Below are positions 1 through 9,046 of a stretch of 64,000 nt of DNA, in pieces. Both the position numbers and the translations under genes were made by a program. How positions within the stretch are numbered: the first letter of the stretch is position 1; each line of letters opens with the position of its first letter. The stretch is from Piscinibacter sp943370595 (GTDB taxonomy: Bacteria > Pseudomonadota > Gammaproteobacteria > Burkholderiales > Burkholderiaceae_C), in assembly GCA_943370595.1 (NCBI GenBank), contig CALRRO020000002.1, forward strand, positions 124,001 through 188,000, written 5' to 3'. Below the pieces are notes generated by a model that saw nothing but the letters and a program-made list of their open reading frames with translations, had not been told where the DNA came from and searched no databases.

Positions 1-226
1 GCGTGTCGGCCGTGCTGACCGGAATGCCCTTGAAGCCGATCAGCGGCCCGCTGCCGGCGTTGCCGGCGCCGCTGGCGCAGCCCGACAGCCACGGCCCCAG
101 CACGCCGCCGGCCAGTGCCGCGACCCCGCCCCGCACCCAGACCCGCCGCGCCGGGTCGGACACCTCGTGGATGCTCGGGTTCGCCGACCGGTTGCTGTCT
201 TCCATCGTCTCGAAATCTTTGGCCAT
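1..226 (-). CDS. PhoX-family (DUF839) phosphatase, N-terminal part, cut by the window edge
   Basis: Only the first 75 codons lie in the window, so the catalytic part is not visible. The start is an ATG preceded by an AGGAG ribosome site seven bases upstream. The N-terminus carries a twin arginine in PARRVWVRGG, then a hydrophobic stretch ending in LSGC, which fits a Tat-exported lipoprotein. The opening NPSIHEVSDPARR and the later GFKGIPVSTAD resemble, from memory, the start of beta-proteobacterial PhoX-type calcium-dependent alkaline phosphatases. The gene is divergent from the diguanylate cyclase, with 139 bases between them. The family call rests on the N-terminus alone. Confidence 0.65.
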   Translation of the reverse strand, partial: MAKDFETMEDSNRSANPSIHEVSDPARRVWVRGGVAALAGGVLGPWLSGCASGAGNAGSGPLIGFKGIPVSTADT

Positions 227-365
227 GGGCGGCTCCTGCTGAATCCGTGCGGAGTTTCGCAGACGCCGTCTCGCCATCGCCACGGCGGCTTGCACTGATG
301 ACGAAGCGCCAGACCGCCGTCATGCTTGGCGGCAATCTCGCGGTATGGTGCAAGCTGCATAAGTC

Positions 366-1982
366 ATGACAACCCCCCTCTCATCCGATGATCCGCTGCT
401 GCGCGCGCGGCAGGCACGCAAGTCGAGCGACTTGATCGCCGGCCGCGAGGCCGCCGGCGCCGCCTGGCAAGCCGCCGCCCAGGCCGGCGACCGGGCCGCG
501 CAGGTCGAGGCGGGCTGGCTGCTGTGCTTCTTCCTGTACCGCGTCGGCGCCCTGGCCGAACTGCTGTCGCAGGGCGCTGCGACGCTGGCACTGATCACCG
601 CCGAAGATGCACCGACCTACCGCGTCGAGCTGCTGCGCTGGCTGGCCTTCGGCGCCTGCGACCTGGGCGTCTTCGATGTCGCGCTGCAGCGCGCCCACGA
701 GGCCTGCGAGCTGGCGCGCACGCTCGGCCCGGCCGACCAGGCGATGGCGCTCAACACGCTGGCCGGCGCGCTGGAGCGCCTGGGCGACCCGTGGCAGGCC
801 GAGCGGCTGATGAACGAGGCCCTGCCGCTGGCGCGCAGCGCCGGCGAAACCTATCCGCTGCTGGTGACGCTGAACAACCTCGGCGCCATCACCATCGGCG
901 CCTTCTACCTGCTGCGCGACGGCGACGCCGCCGACGAAGCGCTGGCCGCGCTGCAGCGCTCGCGTGCCGCCTCGCAGGAGGCCCTGGACCTGACGCACCT
1001 GCTGCCCGACCCGGCCTTCCCGGTGTTCGTCGAGGGCAATCTCGGCGAGGCGCTGGTGCACCTGGGCGAACTGGAAGAGGCCGATCAACGCCTCTCGCGC
1101 GCGCTCGCGCGCGGCCAGGCGCTGGGTGCGCAGGCGCAGGTCTGGCGCATCCGCTGCTCGATGGGCGAGGCGTTGCTGGCACGCGGCCGCCACGCCGAGG
1201 CGAAGGCCGCGCTGTCGGCGCTGCTCGACGAACTGCGCGCCGCGGACCCTCTGGCCACGCTCTTCCGCGTCCACCACGCGCTGCACCGGGCCTGCCGCGC
1301 GCTGGGCGAACACGCCCGCGCTCTCGATCATCTCGAGGCCTACCTGCGCATCGAGCGCCAGCGTGCCACCAGCCAGCTGCGTGCCCAGTCGCGCCTGTTC
1401 GTGACGCGCGTCGAGGCCGAGCAGTCACGCCTGCAGGCCGAACGGGCGCGCCTGGAAGCGCAGATCGCGCACACCCGCGCCGCCGAGTTCGAGGCCCATG
1501 CGCTGCGCGACCAGCTCACCGGCCTGGCCAACCGGCGCCACCTCGACATGCAGCTGCCGCTGCTGCTGGGCCAGGCCGAGCAGCGCGAGCAGCCGCTGAC
1601 GCTGGCGCTGGTCGACGTCGACCTGTTCAAGTCCGTCAACGACCGCTTCGGCCACGCCGTTGGCGACCGCGTGCTCGCCGCGCTGGCGCAGATGCTGCGC
1701 GAGAACACGCGCGGCTCCGACCTGATCGCGCGCATCGGCGGCGAGGAGTTCCTGCTGGTGCTGCCCGATGCGCCGCCGGCCGATGCGCTGGAGGTCTGCG
1801 AGCGCTTGCGCGCCCGCGTCGCGGCGCATGACTGGGGCCAGCTGGCACCCGGCCTGACGGTCACGCTGAGCCTGGGTCTGGCCCACGCGCCCTGCTACGC
1901 GCCTCAGCGCCTCTTCGAGCGCGCCGACGCGGCGATGTACCGCGCCAAGCACCTGGGCCGCAACCGCGTCGAGACGGCCTGA
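366..1982 (+). CDS. Diguanylate cyclase with N-terminal TPR sensor region
   Basis: The 538-residue protein should make cyclic di-GMP from two GTP. Residues about 1-340 are helical TPR-like repeats with no signal peptide or membrane segment, so the enzyme is cytosolic and probably senses a partner protein. A short coiled coil rich in E, R and A (about 345-380) leads into the GGDEF domain. The active-site motif is GGEEF at 458-462. The inhibitory product-binding site RxxD (R449-D452) lies exactly five residues before it, so feedback inhibition is expected. The ATG at 366 has no clear ribosome site. No EAL domain is present. Confidence 0.9.
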   Translation: MTTPLSSDDPLLRARQARKSSDLIAGREAAGAAWQAAAQAGDRAAQVEAGWLLCFFLYRVGALAELLSQGAATLALITAEDAPTYRVELLRWLAFGACDLGVFDVALQRAHEACELARTLGPADQAMALNTLAGALERLGDPWQAERLMNEALPLARSAGETYPLLVTLNNLGAITIGAFYLLRDGDAADEALAALQRSRAASQEALDLTHLLPDPAFPVFVEGNLGEALVHLGELEEADQRLSRALARGQALGAQAQVWRIRCSMGEALLARGRHAEAKAALSALLDELRAADPLATLFRVHHALHRACRALGEHARALDHLEAYLRIERQRATSQLRAQSRLFVTRVEAEQSRLQAERARLEAQIAHTRAAEFEAHALRDQLTGLANRRHLDMQLPLLLGQAEQREQPLTLALVDVDLFKSVNDRFGHAVGDRVLAALAQMLRENTRGSDLIARIGGEEFLLVLPDAPPADALEVCERLRARVAAHDWGQLAPGLTVTLSLGLAHAPCYAPQRLFERADAAMYRAKHLGRNRVETA

Positions 1983-2017
1983 GCGTCAATCACGGTCAGC
2001 GTGAGCGCGCCACGCGC

Positions 2018-2845
2018 TCAGAGCTTCTCGGTCTCGCCGCTGCGCGGCTGCCACTTCATCAGCCGGCGCTCGATGCGGCCGACCGCCGCGTCGAGCACCA
2101 GCGCGAAGGCGGTCAGCACCAGGATGCCGGCCATCACGGTGTTGATGTCGAAGGCGCCTTCGGCCTGCAGGATCAGGTAGCCGACGCCGCGCGAGGAGCC
2201 GAGGTACTCGCCGACCACCGCGCCGACGAAGGCCAGGCCGACGCTGGTGTGCAGCGAGCTGAACACCCAGCTCGTCGCGCTGGGCAGGTAGACGTGGCGC
2301 AGCAGCTGCTTCGAACTCGCGCCGAGCATGCGCGCGTTGGCCAGCACCACCGGGCTGACCTCCTTGACGCCCTGGTAGACGTTGAAGAAGACGATGAAGA
2401 ACACCAGGGTGACGCCCAGCGCCACCTTGCTGGCGATGCCGAGGCCGAACCAGACCGCGAAGATCGGCGCAAGGATCACCCGCGGCATGCTGTTCAGCGC
2501 CTTGATGTAGGGGTCGAAGATCGCTGCGGCCATCGGGCTCAGCGCCAGCCACAGGCCGCAGGCCAGGCCGAGCAGCGTGCCGATGCCGAAGGCCAGCACC
2601 GTCTCGACCAGCGTGACCCACAGGTGCTGGTAGATGTCGCCCTGCGTGACGAACCAGGACCAGATGCGGCCGAAGATCACCACCGGCTCGCCGAAGAAGA
2701 ACGCGGCCTGGCGGTCGTTCTCGAACACCAGCGGCGGGATCAGCCCGGGCTTGGTCAGCACGTGCCACAGGCCGAACACCGCCACCAGCACGGCGAGCTG
2801 CCACAGGCGCAGGTTGCCCGGGCGCGGCTTGATGAGATTCCACAT
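2018..2845 (-). CDS. ABC transporter permease, nitrate/sulfonate/taurine (SsuC/TauC) type
   Basis: This 275-residue inner-membrane protein has about six hydrophobic segments and the permease EAA-type loop around NARMLGASSKQLLRHVYLP, which docks on the ATPase. It is the last gene of a minus-strand importer set, 16 bases after the ATPase stop. The family imports sulfonates, taurine, nitrate, thiamine precursors or related small molecules. The sequence alone does not say which. The length is normal for the family. Confidence 0.9.
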   Translation of the reverse strand: MWNLIKPRPGNLRLWQLAVLVAVFGLWHVLTKPGLIPPLVFENDRQAAFFFGEPVVIFGRIWSWFVTQGDIYQHLWVTLVETVLAFGIGTLLGLACGLWLALSPMAAAIFDPYIKALNSMPRVILAPIFAVWFGLGIASKVALGVTLVFFIVFFNVYQGVKEVSPVVLANARMLGASSKQLLRHVYLPSATSWVFSSLHTSVGLAFVGAVVGEYLGSSRGVGYLILQAEGAFDINTVMAGILVLTAFALVLDAAVGRIERRLMKWQPRSGETEKL

Positions 2846-2861
2846 CGTCGCCTCTCGCGGG

Positions 2862-3686
2862 TCAGGCAGCGAGCTGCTGCTGGTAGCCCTTGAGCACCTC
2901 GTCGCGCAGCACCGCCCAGATGGCCTGGTGCAGCTCGATGAAGCGCGGCGTGGTGCGCACCTCGGCGACGTCGCGCGGGCGATCGAGGTCGACGACGAAC
3001 TCGCCGATCGGCCGCGAGCCCGGGCTGGCGGAGAGCACCACCACGCGGTCGCTCATCGCGATGGCTTCGTCGAGATCGTGCGTGATGAACAGCACCGCTT
3101 TCTTCCTGGCGGCCCACAGCGCGAGCACCTCGTTCTCCATCAGCTGCCGCGTCTGGATGTCGAGCGCGCTGAAGGGTTCGTCCATCAGGATGATGTCGGG
3201 GTCGAGCACCAGCGTCTGCGCCAGCGAGGTGCGCTTGCGCATGCCGCCGGAGAGCTGGTGCGGGTAGCGGTCGCCGAAAGCGCCGAGGCCGACACGGCGC
3301 AGCCAGTCCATCGCGCGCGCCTGCGCGTCGGCCACGCCGCGGAACTCCAGCCCGGCCATCACGTTGCCCAGCGCGGTGCGCCAGGGCATCAGGCTGTCGG
3401 CCTGGAACATGTAGCCGGCACGTGCATTGATGCCGGCCAGCGGCGCACCGAAGGCCTGCACCGTGCCGCTGCTCGGCGCGAGCAGCCCGGCGGCGACGTT
3501 CAGCAGCGTGCTCTTGCCGCAGCCGGTGGGCCCGACGACGCTGACGAACTCGCCCGCGCCCACGGCCAGCGTCACGTCACGCACGGCGGTGTAGCGCTGC
3601 GCCGCGTCGTGCCGGTCGACGAAGGTGCAGGTGATGCCCTGCAGTTCGAGCGCCGGAGCGTCCGGTCGGATTTCGGGGCTTGTCAT
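2862..3686 (-). CDS. ABC transporter ATP-binding protein, SsuB/TauB type
   Basis: The protein energises import by ATP hydrolysis at the inner face of the membrane. It has Walker A GPTGCGKST at about 52-60, the signature LSGGM at about 145-149 and Walker B ending in MDE at about 169-170, followed by the H-loop in FITHDLDEA. I chose the ATG at 3686. An in-frame TTG five codons upstream is possible, and neither has a clear ribosome site. It is followed at once by the permease. Its substrate-binding partner gene lies upstream beyond an opposite-strand EF-hand gene. Confidence 0.9.
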   Translation of the reverse strand: MTSPEIRPDAPALELQGITCTFVDRHDAAQRYTAVRDVTLAVGAGEFVSVVGPTGCGKSTLLNVAAGLLAPSSGTVQAFGAPLAGINARAGYMFQADSLMPWRTALGNVMAGLEFRGVADAQARAMDWLRRVGLGAFGDRYPHQLSGGMRKRTSLAQTLVLDPDIILMDEPFSALDIQTRQLMENEVLALWAARKKAVLFITHDLDEAIAMSDRVVVLSASPGSRPIGEFVVDLDRPRDVAEVRTTPRFIELHQAIWAVLRDEVLKGYQQQLAA

Positions 3687-3816
3687 CGGGTGTCGGTGCA
3701 AGGGCCTGCGCAGTGTAGGGATGCTGTCGATCGCACGGAACTCGGCAGCGCCCGGCGCGCTCCATGGCGGCGCAGCAGTTGCTGCGTCAAACCCTGTTCA
3801 CCACGGAGACATGACG

Positions 3817-4062
3817 ATGAAGACTCGCCACTGGGCCCCGTTGGGCCTGATCGCCCTGTCCGGCGCTGCGTTCGCCACCGAGCCGGCGAAGAAGCCGCCG
3901 CAGGCGCCGCAGCAGGCCGCCGCCACCAAGCAGACTGCCTCGGCCCCGGCCACGCCGGCCGGCCGCGACTGGAGCCGCATCGACACCAACAAGGACGGCC
4001 ACGTCTCCCCCGAAGAGATGGAGAAGTACCTCGCCGAGAACCCGGGCCCGCTGAAGAAGTAG
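3817..4062 (+). CDS. Small exported EF-hand protein
   Basis: An 81-residue protein starts with an N-terminal signal segment (MKTRHWAPLGLIALSGAAFA). A Pro/Ala/Gln/Lys-rich linker follows, then one EF-hand loop, DTNKDGHVSPEE, with acidic or amide residues at loop positions 1, 3 and 5, Gly at 6 and Glu at 12. It probably binds calcium in the periplasm. The GGAG ribosome site at 3805-3808 fits the second ATG (3817) better than the ATG at 3811. The gene sits antisense between the binding-protein and ATPase genes of an ABC importer and ends three bases before the convergent binding-protein stop. Confidence 0.8.
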   Translation: MKTRHWAPLGLIALSGAAFATEPAKKPPQAPQQAAATKQTASAPATPAGRDWSRIDTNKDGHVSPEEMEKYLAENPGPLKK

Positions 4063-4065
4063 CGC

Positions 4066-5100
4066 TCACCCCTTCGGGTACCTGGCCAAGGCCTTGCGGA
4101 CGAAGTCGTTCGTCCAGGCCGCGGCCAGGTCGAACTTCACGTCCTTCAGCGTCTCGTCGATGCTCTGCAGCGCGCGCACCGCGGTGGCGGCACCGGCCTC
4201 GGGGAACAGCCCGTCGGGCGACAGCGCACCCTTGGCAGCCATGAAGGCATCGATGTAGACGGCGCGGTCGCCGAGCAGGTAGTTCTCCGGCACCGCCTTG
4301 ATGATGTCGGCCGCACCGGCGGCCTGGATCCACTTGTCGGCACGCACCATCGCGTTGGCCAGCGCCTGCACCGCACCGGGGTTCTTGTCGATGAAGGTCT
4401 GCGGTGCGTACAGGCAACCGGCTGGCATCGGCCCGCCGAACACCTTGTCGGCCTCGGCGAGGATGCGCGTGTCCGACACCACCTTCAGGTCGCCGGAGCG
4501 CTGCAGCAGCGTGATCACCGGGTCGAGGTTGCTGATCGCGTCGATCTGCCCGGCGCGCATGGCCGCGACCGCGCCGCTGCCCGCCCCGACGCCGACGATG
4601 GACACGTCGGCCGGCTTCAGCCCCGCCTTGGCGAGCACGAAGTTCGCCATCACGTTGGTCGACGAGCCCGGCGCGGTGACGCCTATCTTCTTGCCCTTCA
4701 GGTCGGCCACCGTCTTGAAGTTCGGCATCGTCTTCGGGTTGACGCCGAGCACGATCTGCGGCGCGCGGCCCTGCAGCACGAAGGCGCGCAGCTTCTGGCC
4801 CTTGCTCTGCATGTTCAGCGTGTGCTCGAAGGCGCCCGAGACCACGTCGGCACTGCCGCCGACCACCGCGCGCAGCGCCTGCGAGCCGCCAGCGAAGTCG
4901 GCGATGGTCACCTCCAGCCCCTCGGCCTTGAAGTAGCCCTGCGTCTCGGCGATGGTCAGCGGCAGGTAGTACAGCAGGTTCTTGCCGCCGACCGCGATGG
5001 TCAGCTTGGGCTTGTCGAGGGCCTGGGCGCGCAGTACGGCCGGAGCGGCGAGCAGCGTGGAGGCCGAGGCGGAGGCGATCAGCAGGGAGCGGCGTTGCAT
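4066..5100 (-). CDS. ABC transporter substrate-binding protein (NMT1/SsuA-like)
   Basis: The 344-residue periplasmic binding protein has a signal peptide beginning MQRRSLLIASASAS and ending near LRAQA. The body has features of the NMT1/THI5-like and SsuA families, including LPLTIAETQGYFKAEGLEV near the mature N-terminus and the GQIDAISNLDP region. It should deliver ligand to the permease at 2018-2845. The ATG at 5100 is preferred over upstream in-frame starts because it places the signal peptide at the N-terminus. The ligand is unknown. The operon is interrupted by the opposite-strand EF-hand gene. Confidence 0.88.
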   Translation of the reverse strand: MQRRSLLIASASASTLLAAPAVLRAQALDKPKLTIAVGGKNLLYYLPLTIAETQGYFKAEGLEVTIADFAGGSQALRAVVGGSADVVSGAFEHTLNMQSKGQKLRAFVLQGRAPQIVLGVNPKTMPNFKTVADLKGKKIGVTAPGSSTNVMANFVLAKAGLKPADVSIVGVGAGSGAVAAMRAGQIDAISNLDPVITLLQRSGDLKVVSDTRILAEADKVFGGPMPAGCLYAPQTFIDKNPGAVQALANAMVRADKWIQAAGAADIIKAVPENYLLGDRAVYIDAFMAAKGALSPDGLFPEAGAATAVRALQSIDETLKDVKFDLAAAWTNDFVRKALARYPKG

Positions 5101-5186
5101 GGCGTCGGCATCGCGGAAGTGGGATCGGCTGCGATTCTGTCGCGCACCGACCGGGGGCGCATCGGGGACAAACGCCGCCCCGTAGA

Positions 5187-6539
5187 ATGGTTTCGATGAA
5201 GTCCGCCCGAGCCCGCGGCTGCAGCCGCCTCGTCCGGGTCGGCATGGTGGCGTGCGCGCTGGCCGCCGCACTCGGCGCGCAGGCGCAACCGGCGCCCGAC
5301 AACGGCGACGCCGCCGGCACCACGCTGTCGCTGTCGGCGCGCAAGGTCTACGAACAGGCACGGTCGCAGCTGGTGCAGATCCGCACCGTGCTCAAGGGCC
5401 GCGCCAGCCAGACCTCGGTGGGCTCCGGCTTCTTCGTCACCGCCGACGGCCACATCGTCACCAACTTCCACGTCGTCAGCCAGGCGGCCCTCAAGCCCGA
5501 CCGGCACGACCTGGTCTACGTGACGGCCGATGGCCGCGAAGCGCCGCTGACCATCCTGCAGATCGACGTGCGCCACGACCTGGCACTGCTCAAGGCCGGC
5601 GACGTGCCGGCGCGGCGCTTCGACGCGCTGGCGCTGCGCCCGGCCAGCCGTGCGCTCGCCCAGGGCGAGCGCATCTATTCGCTGGGCAACCCGCTGGACG
5701 TCGGCTTCGCGGTGATGGAGGGCAACTACAACGGCCTGGTCAAGCGCAGCTTCTATCCGCAGATCTTCTTCGGCGGCGCGCTGTCCGCCGGCATGAGCGG
5801 TGGCCCGGCGCTCGACCAGGATGGCCAGGTGATCGGTGTCAACGTCGCGCGGCGCGTCGACGGCGAGCAGGTCAGCTTCCTCGTGCCAGCCCAGTTCGTG
5901 GCGGCGCTGCTGGCCAGCGGGCGCGATGCACCGCCGCTGAAGACACCCGCCTATCCCGAGCTGACCACGCAGCTGATGGCGCACCAGGCCGAGCTGACCG
6001 ACCGCTTCGTCGCCCAGGGCTGGAAGGCGCAGACGCACCCGCGCTACCGCGTGCCGGTGCCGCCGGACGAGTTCATGCGCTGCTGGGGTGGCAGCGAGGT
6101 GTCGCGCACCGGCGGGCTCGACCTCGAGCGCTCCGACTGCGTGATGGACACGCACATCTTCGCCGGGGAGTTCAACACCGGCGCGATCAGCGTGCGCCAC
6201 GAAAGCTACGACGGCAGCAAGCTCGGCGCGCTGCGCTTCGCGGCGCGGCATGCGCAGAGCTTCCGCAACGAGTCGTTCATGCGGCTGCGCGGCGAGCAGC
6301 AGACCAAGCCGCAGTGCCAGGAAGACTTCGTCGACCGCAATGGTCTGGTGCTGCGCGCGGTGGTCTGCCTGCGCGCCTACAAGAAGCTGCCGCAGCTGTA
6401 CGACGTGTCGGTGCTGGTGGCCACGCTGGACCAGCCGTCCTCCGGCGTGCAGGGCCGCTTCGACGCGCAGGGCGTGAGCTTCGCCAGTGCGCAGCGGCTG
6501 GCACGCCACTACCTCGATGCCTACAGCTGGGTGAAATGA
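5187..6539 (+). CDS. Exported trypsin-like serine protease (S1C/HtrA-like, no PDZ seen)
   Basis: A 450-residue protein has a signal peptide ending near AQAQ. The trypsin-fold catalytic triad is complete: His95 in TNFHVV, Asp131 in DVRHDLALL and Ser204 in GMSGGP. Unlike HtrA/DegP there is no recognisable PDZ domain. The C-terminal 230 residues are unfamiliar and contain three or four cysteines (CWGG, SDC, QC, VVCL) that could form disulfides. The start may be 5187 or the ATG at 5196; neither has a good ribosome site. It is followed one base later by an FHA membrane protein, so the pair is probably co-expressed. Confidence 0.82.
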   Translation: MVSMKSARARGCSRLVRVGMVACALAAALGAQAQPAPDNGDAAGTTLSLSARKVYEQARSQLVQIRTVLKGRASQTSVGSGFFVTADGHIVTNFHVVSQAALKPDRHDLVYVTADGREAPLTILQIDVRHDLALLKAGDVPARRFDALALRPASRALAQGERIYSLGNPLDVGFAVMEGNYNGLVKRSFYPQIFFGGALSAGMSGGPALDQDGQVIGVNVARRVDGEQVSFLVPAQFVAALLASGRDAPPLKTPAYPELTTQLMAHQAELTDRFVAQGWKAQTHPRYRVPVPPDEFMRCWGGSEVSRTGGLDLERSDCVMDTHIFAGEFNTGAISVRHESYDGSKLGALRFAARHAQSFRNESFMRLRGEQQTKPQCQEDFVDRNGLVLRAVVCLRAYKKLPQLYDVSVLVATLDQPSSGVQGRFDAQGVSFASAQRLARHYLDAYSWVK

Positions 6540-6540
6540 C

Positions 6541-7539
6541 ATGACCGCCCTGGCCGTGATCGAAGTGCTGGACCGCGACGGCCAGGTGCGGCAGTCGCAG
6601 CGCGTGCTGGCCTGGCCGCTGCGCATCGGCCGCGCGCTCGACAACGACCTGACGCTGCCCGACCCGCACGTCGCGCCGCACCACTGCGCGCTCGACATGG
6701 ACGCGCAGGGCCTGGCGCTGCAGGCGCTGGACACCGCCAATGGCGTGCAGTTCGGCAAGCGGCGGGTGCGTGCCGGCGAACGCGCCTCGCTGCCCGACGA
6801 CGGCACGCCGCTCGAGCTGGTGGCCGGCCGCACACGGCTGCGGCTGCGCCGCGCCGGCGAGTCGCTGGCGCCCGAGCTGCCGCTGGAGGCCACGGCCACG
6901 CACACGCGCCGCTTCGGCCCGACGCTGGCGGCCGCCGTGGCCCTCGCGCTGGCGCTGGGCTTCGTCACCTGGCTGGACAGCGACCCCGACACCTTCGCCC
7001 GCGCACTCGGTGCCGCGGCGCTGACGGCAGTGATGGGCGCGGCGGTCTGGATCGCGCTGTGGTCGCTGCTGTCCAAGACCTTCACGCGGCAGACCGCGGC
7101 CGGCTGGCACCTGAAGGTGTTCCTGATCGGCTCGCTGGCCTGGATGGTCGCCGGCACGGTGCCCGAGCTGCTGGCCTTCTCGCTGTCGTGGCCGGTGCTG
7201 GCCGATTTCGGTTTCATCGCCGGGCATGCGGTCGCCGCCGCCACGCTGTACTTTCACCTGCTCGCCGTCGAGCCGGCACGGCCGCGGCTGATGCGTGGCG
7301 TGGCGCTGGCCGCGCTGGCCGGCGGCATCGGCCTGACGCTGTGGTCCAACCACCAGCGCAGCGACCGGCTCGGCTCCGATCTCTACCTGAGCAACCTGTA
7401 CCCGCCCGCGCTACGCCTGGCGCGGCCGGTGCCGGCCGACCGCTTCGTCGACGGCCTGGCGGCGCTGCAGCCGGTGCTCGACCAGAAGGCCAAGGAAGCG
7501 CCCTCGGGCGACGGCGGAGGAGGAAGCGATGAAGAGTGA
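6541..7539 (+). CDS. FHA-domain membrane protein
   Basis: The 332-residue protein starts with a forkhead-associated fold (about residues 20-100). The phosphothreonine-binding arginine sits in LRIGR at 31, and the usual SxxH element is APHH. Five hydrophobic segments follow between about 125 and 265, then an acidic glycine-rich tail. This suggests an inner-membrane protein with a cytosolic phosphopeptide-binding head. It lies between a periplasmic protease and an SDR enzyme. Its 3' end overlaps the SDR start by 11 bases, so translation is probably coupled. The biological role is not known. Confidence 0.8.
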   Translation: MTALAVIEVLDRDGQVRQSQRVLAWPLRIGRALDNDLTLPDPHVAPHHCALDMDAQGLALQALDTANGVQFGKRRVRAGERASLPDDGTPLELVAGRTRLRLRRAGESLAPELPLEATATHTRRFGPTLAAAVALALALGFVTWLDSDPDTFARALGAAALTAVMGAAVWIALWSLLSKTFTRQTAAGWHLKVFLIGSLAWMVAGTVPELLAFSLSWPVLADFGFIAGHAVAAATLYFHLLAVEPARPRLMRGVALAALAGGIGLTLWSNHQRSDRLGSDLYLSNLYPPALRLARPVPADRFVDGLAALQPVLDQKAKEAPSGDGGGGSDEE

Positions 7540-8287
7540 CTCGACGACCACCGTGCTCGTCACCGGAGGCAGCCGCGGCATCGGCGCAGCCGCCGTGCGG
7601 CAACTCGCCGCGCTGGGCCACGCCGTCGCGGTGAACTACACGCGCGACGCGGCAGCGGCCGAAGCGCTGGTTGCGGGCATCCGCGCTTCGGGTGGCAAAG
7701 CGCTCGCCATCCAGGCCGACGTGGCTGACACGAGACAGGTCGCGGCGATGTTCGCGCGCATCGACGCCGAGCTGCCGCCGCTGTCGGGCCTGGTCAACAA
7801 CGCCGGTGTGGTCGATCAGCCGGCGCGTGTCGACCAGATGGACGCCGCGCGGCTGCAGCGCATGTTCGCGATCAACGTGTTCGGCAGCTTCTACTGCGCG
7901 GCCGAGGCGGTGCGACGGCTGTCGACGAAGCATGGCGGCCGCGGCGGCGCCATCGTCAACCTCAGCTCGGCGGCCGCCCGCATCGGCTCGCCCGGCCAGT
8001 ACGTCGACTACGCGGCCGCCAAGGGCGCGATCGACACCTTCACCGTCGGCCTGGCCCGGGAAGTGGCGACCGAAGGCATCCGCGTCAATGCGGTGCGCCC
8101 CGGCATCATCGAGACCGACATCCACGCCAGCGGCGGCATCCCCGACCGCGCGAAGCAGATGGCGCCGATGGTGCCGATGCAGCGCGCCGGCAGCGCCGAC
8201 GAGGTGGCGCAGGCGATCGTCTGGCTGCTTTCCGACGCCGCCAGCTACACCACTGGCGCGGTCATTGACGTGTCGGGCGGGCGCTGA
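7529..8287 (+). CDS. Short-chain dehydrogenase/reductase (FabG-like)
   Basis: A 252-residue classical SDR has the cofactor motif TGGSRGIG at 12-19, NNAG at 90-93, serine near 146-147 and the catalytic pair Tyr161 / Lys165 in YAAAK. It should use NAD(P)H to reduce or oxidise a carbonyl or alcohol; the substrate cannot be read from sequence. The start is set by a strong GGAGGAGG ribosome site that lies inside the end of the FHA gene. Confidence 0.9.
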   Translation: MKSDSTTTVLVTGGSRGIGAAAVRQLAALGHAVAVNYTRDAAAAEALVAGIRASGGKALAIQADVADTRQVAAMFARIDAELPPLSGLVNNAGVVDQPARVDQMDAARLQRMFAINVFGSFYCAAEAVRRLSTKHGGRGGAIVNLSSAAARIGSPGQYVDYAAAKGAIDTFTVGLAREVATEGIRVNAVRPGIIETDIHASGGIPDRAKQMAPMVPMQRAGSADEVAQAIVWLLSDAASYTTGAVIDVSGGR

Positions 8288-8394
8288 CAAGCTCGACCCG
8301 CGCGGCACGCGGGATGAATCCGGCCTCGGCGCGCGTATCCCGTATACCGCGCCGGTGCGTCGCCCCGGGCGGCCACCACTTCGGAGGAGAGCCC

Positions 8395-9033
8395 ATGATC
8401 AGAACCCTTGGCCTGAGCGTCGTCGCGGCCGTCGTGCTCGCCGGCTGCGCGGTGCCGCGCAGCAACCCGACCACCTTCTTCGTCACCAGCGCCGGGCCCG
8501 GCCAGGGCGCCAACCTGGGTGGCCTGGCCGGCGCCGATGCCCACTGCGAGAAGCTGGCCAGCGCTGCCGGCGTGGGCGACCGCGGCTGGCGCGCCTACCT
8601 CAGCACCACCGGCGCAGCCGGCGTGAACGCGCGCGAGCGCATCGGCAGCGGCCCGTGGGTCAACACCAAGGGCGAGTCGATCGCGAAGGACGTCACCGAA
8701 CTGCACGGCACCAACAAGCTGACCAAGCAGACCGCGCTGACCGAGAAGGGCGAGGTCATCAACGGCCGTGGCGACACGCCGAACACGCACGACATCCTGA
8801 CCGGCTCGACGCCGGACGGCCGCGCCATCGCAGGCAGCGACGACACCACCTGCGGCAACTGGACCAAGAGCGGCGAAGGCTCGGCCTGGGTCGGCCACCA
8901 CGACCGCATCGGCCTGCGCGACGACGATCTGTCGCGCTCGTGGAACGCCTCGCACCCGTCGCGCGGCTGCAGCGCCGACGCGCTGAAGGCCACCGGCGGC
9001 AACGGCCTGTTCTACTGCTTCGCGACGAGGTGA
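8395..9033 (+). CDS. Lectin-like (DUF1554-type) lipoprotein
   Basis: A 212-residue lipoprotein has the lipobox LAGC with the acylated Cys at position 18. The mature part begins FFVTSAGPGQGANLGGLAGADAHC and has paired cysteines (DTTCGNW, RGCSAD, FYCF). This layout recalls the DUF1554/endostatin-like C-type-lectin fold found in outer-membrane lipoproteins. The start follows a GGAGGAG ribosome site. It ends in convergence with the M15 peptidase gene, 13 bases away. Ligand and function are unknown. Confidence 0.75.
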   Translation: MIRTLGLSVVAAVVLAGCAVPRSNPTTFFVTSAGPGQGANLGGLAGADAHCEKLASAAGVGDRGWRAYLSTTGAAGVNARERIGSGPWVNTKGESIAKDVTELHGTNKLTKQTALTEKGEVINGRGDTPNTHDILTGSTPDGRAIAGSDDTTCGNWTKSGEGSAWVGHHDRIGLRDDDLSRSWNASHPSRGCSADALKATGGNGLFYCFATR

Positions 9034-9046
9034 ACGGGCACGGGCT

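Noticed and set aside
2634..4244. A 536-codon plus-strand frame over the ABC transporter genes
   Set aside because: Translation is low-complexity and opposes well-supported permease and ATPase genes; only its small out-of-frame neighbour, the EF-hand gene, is real.
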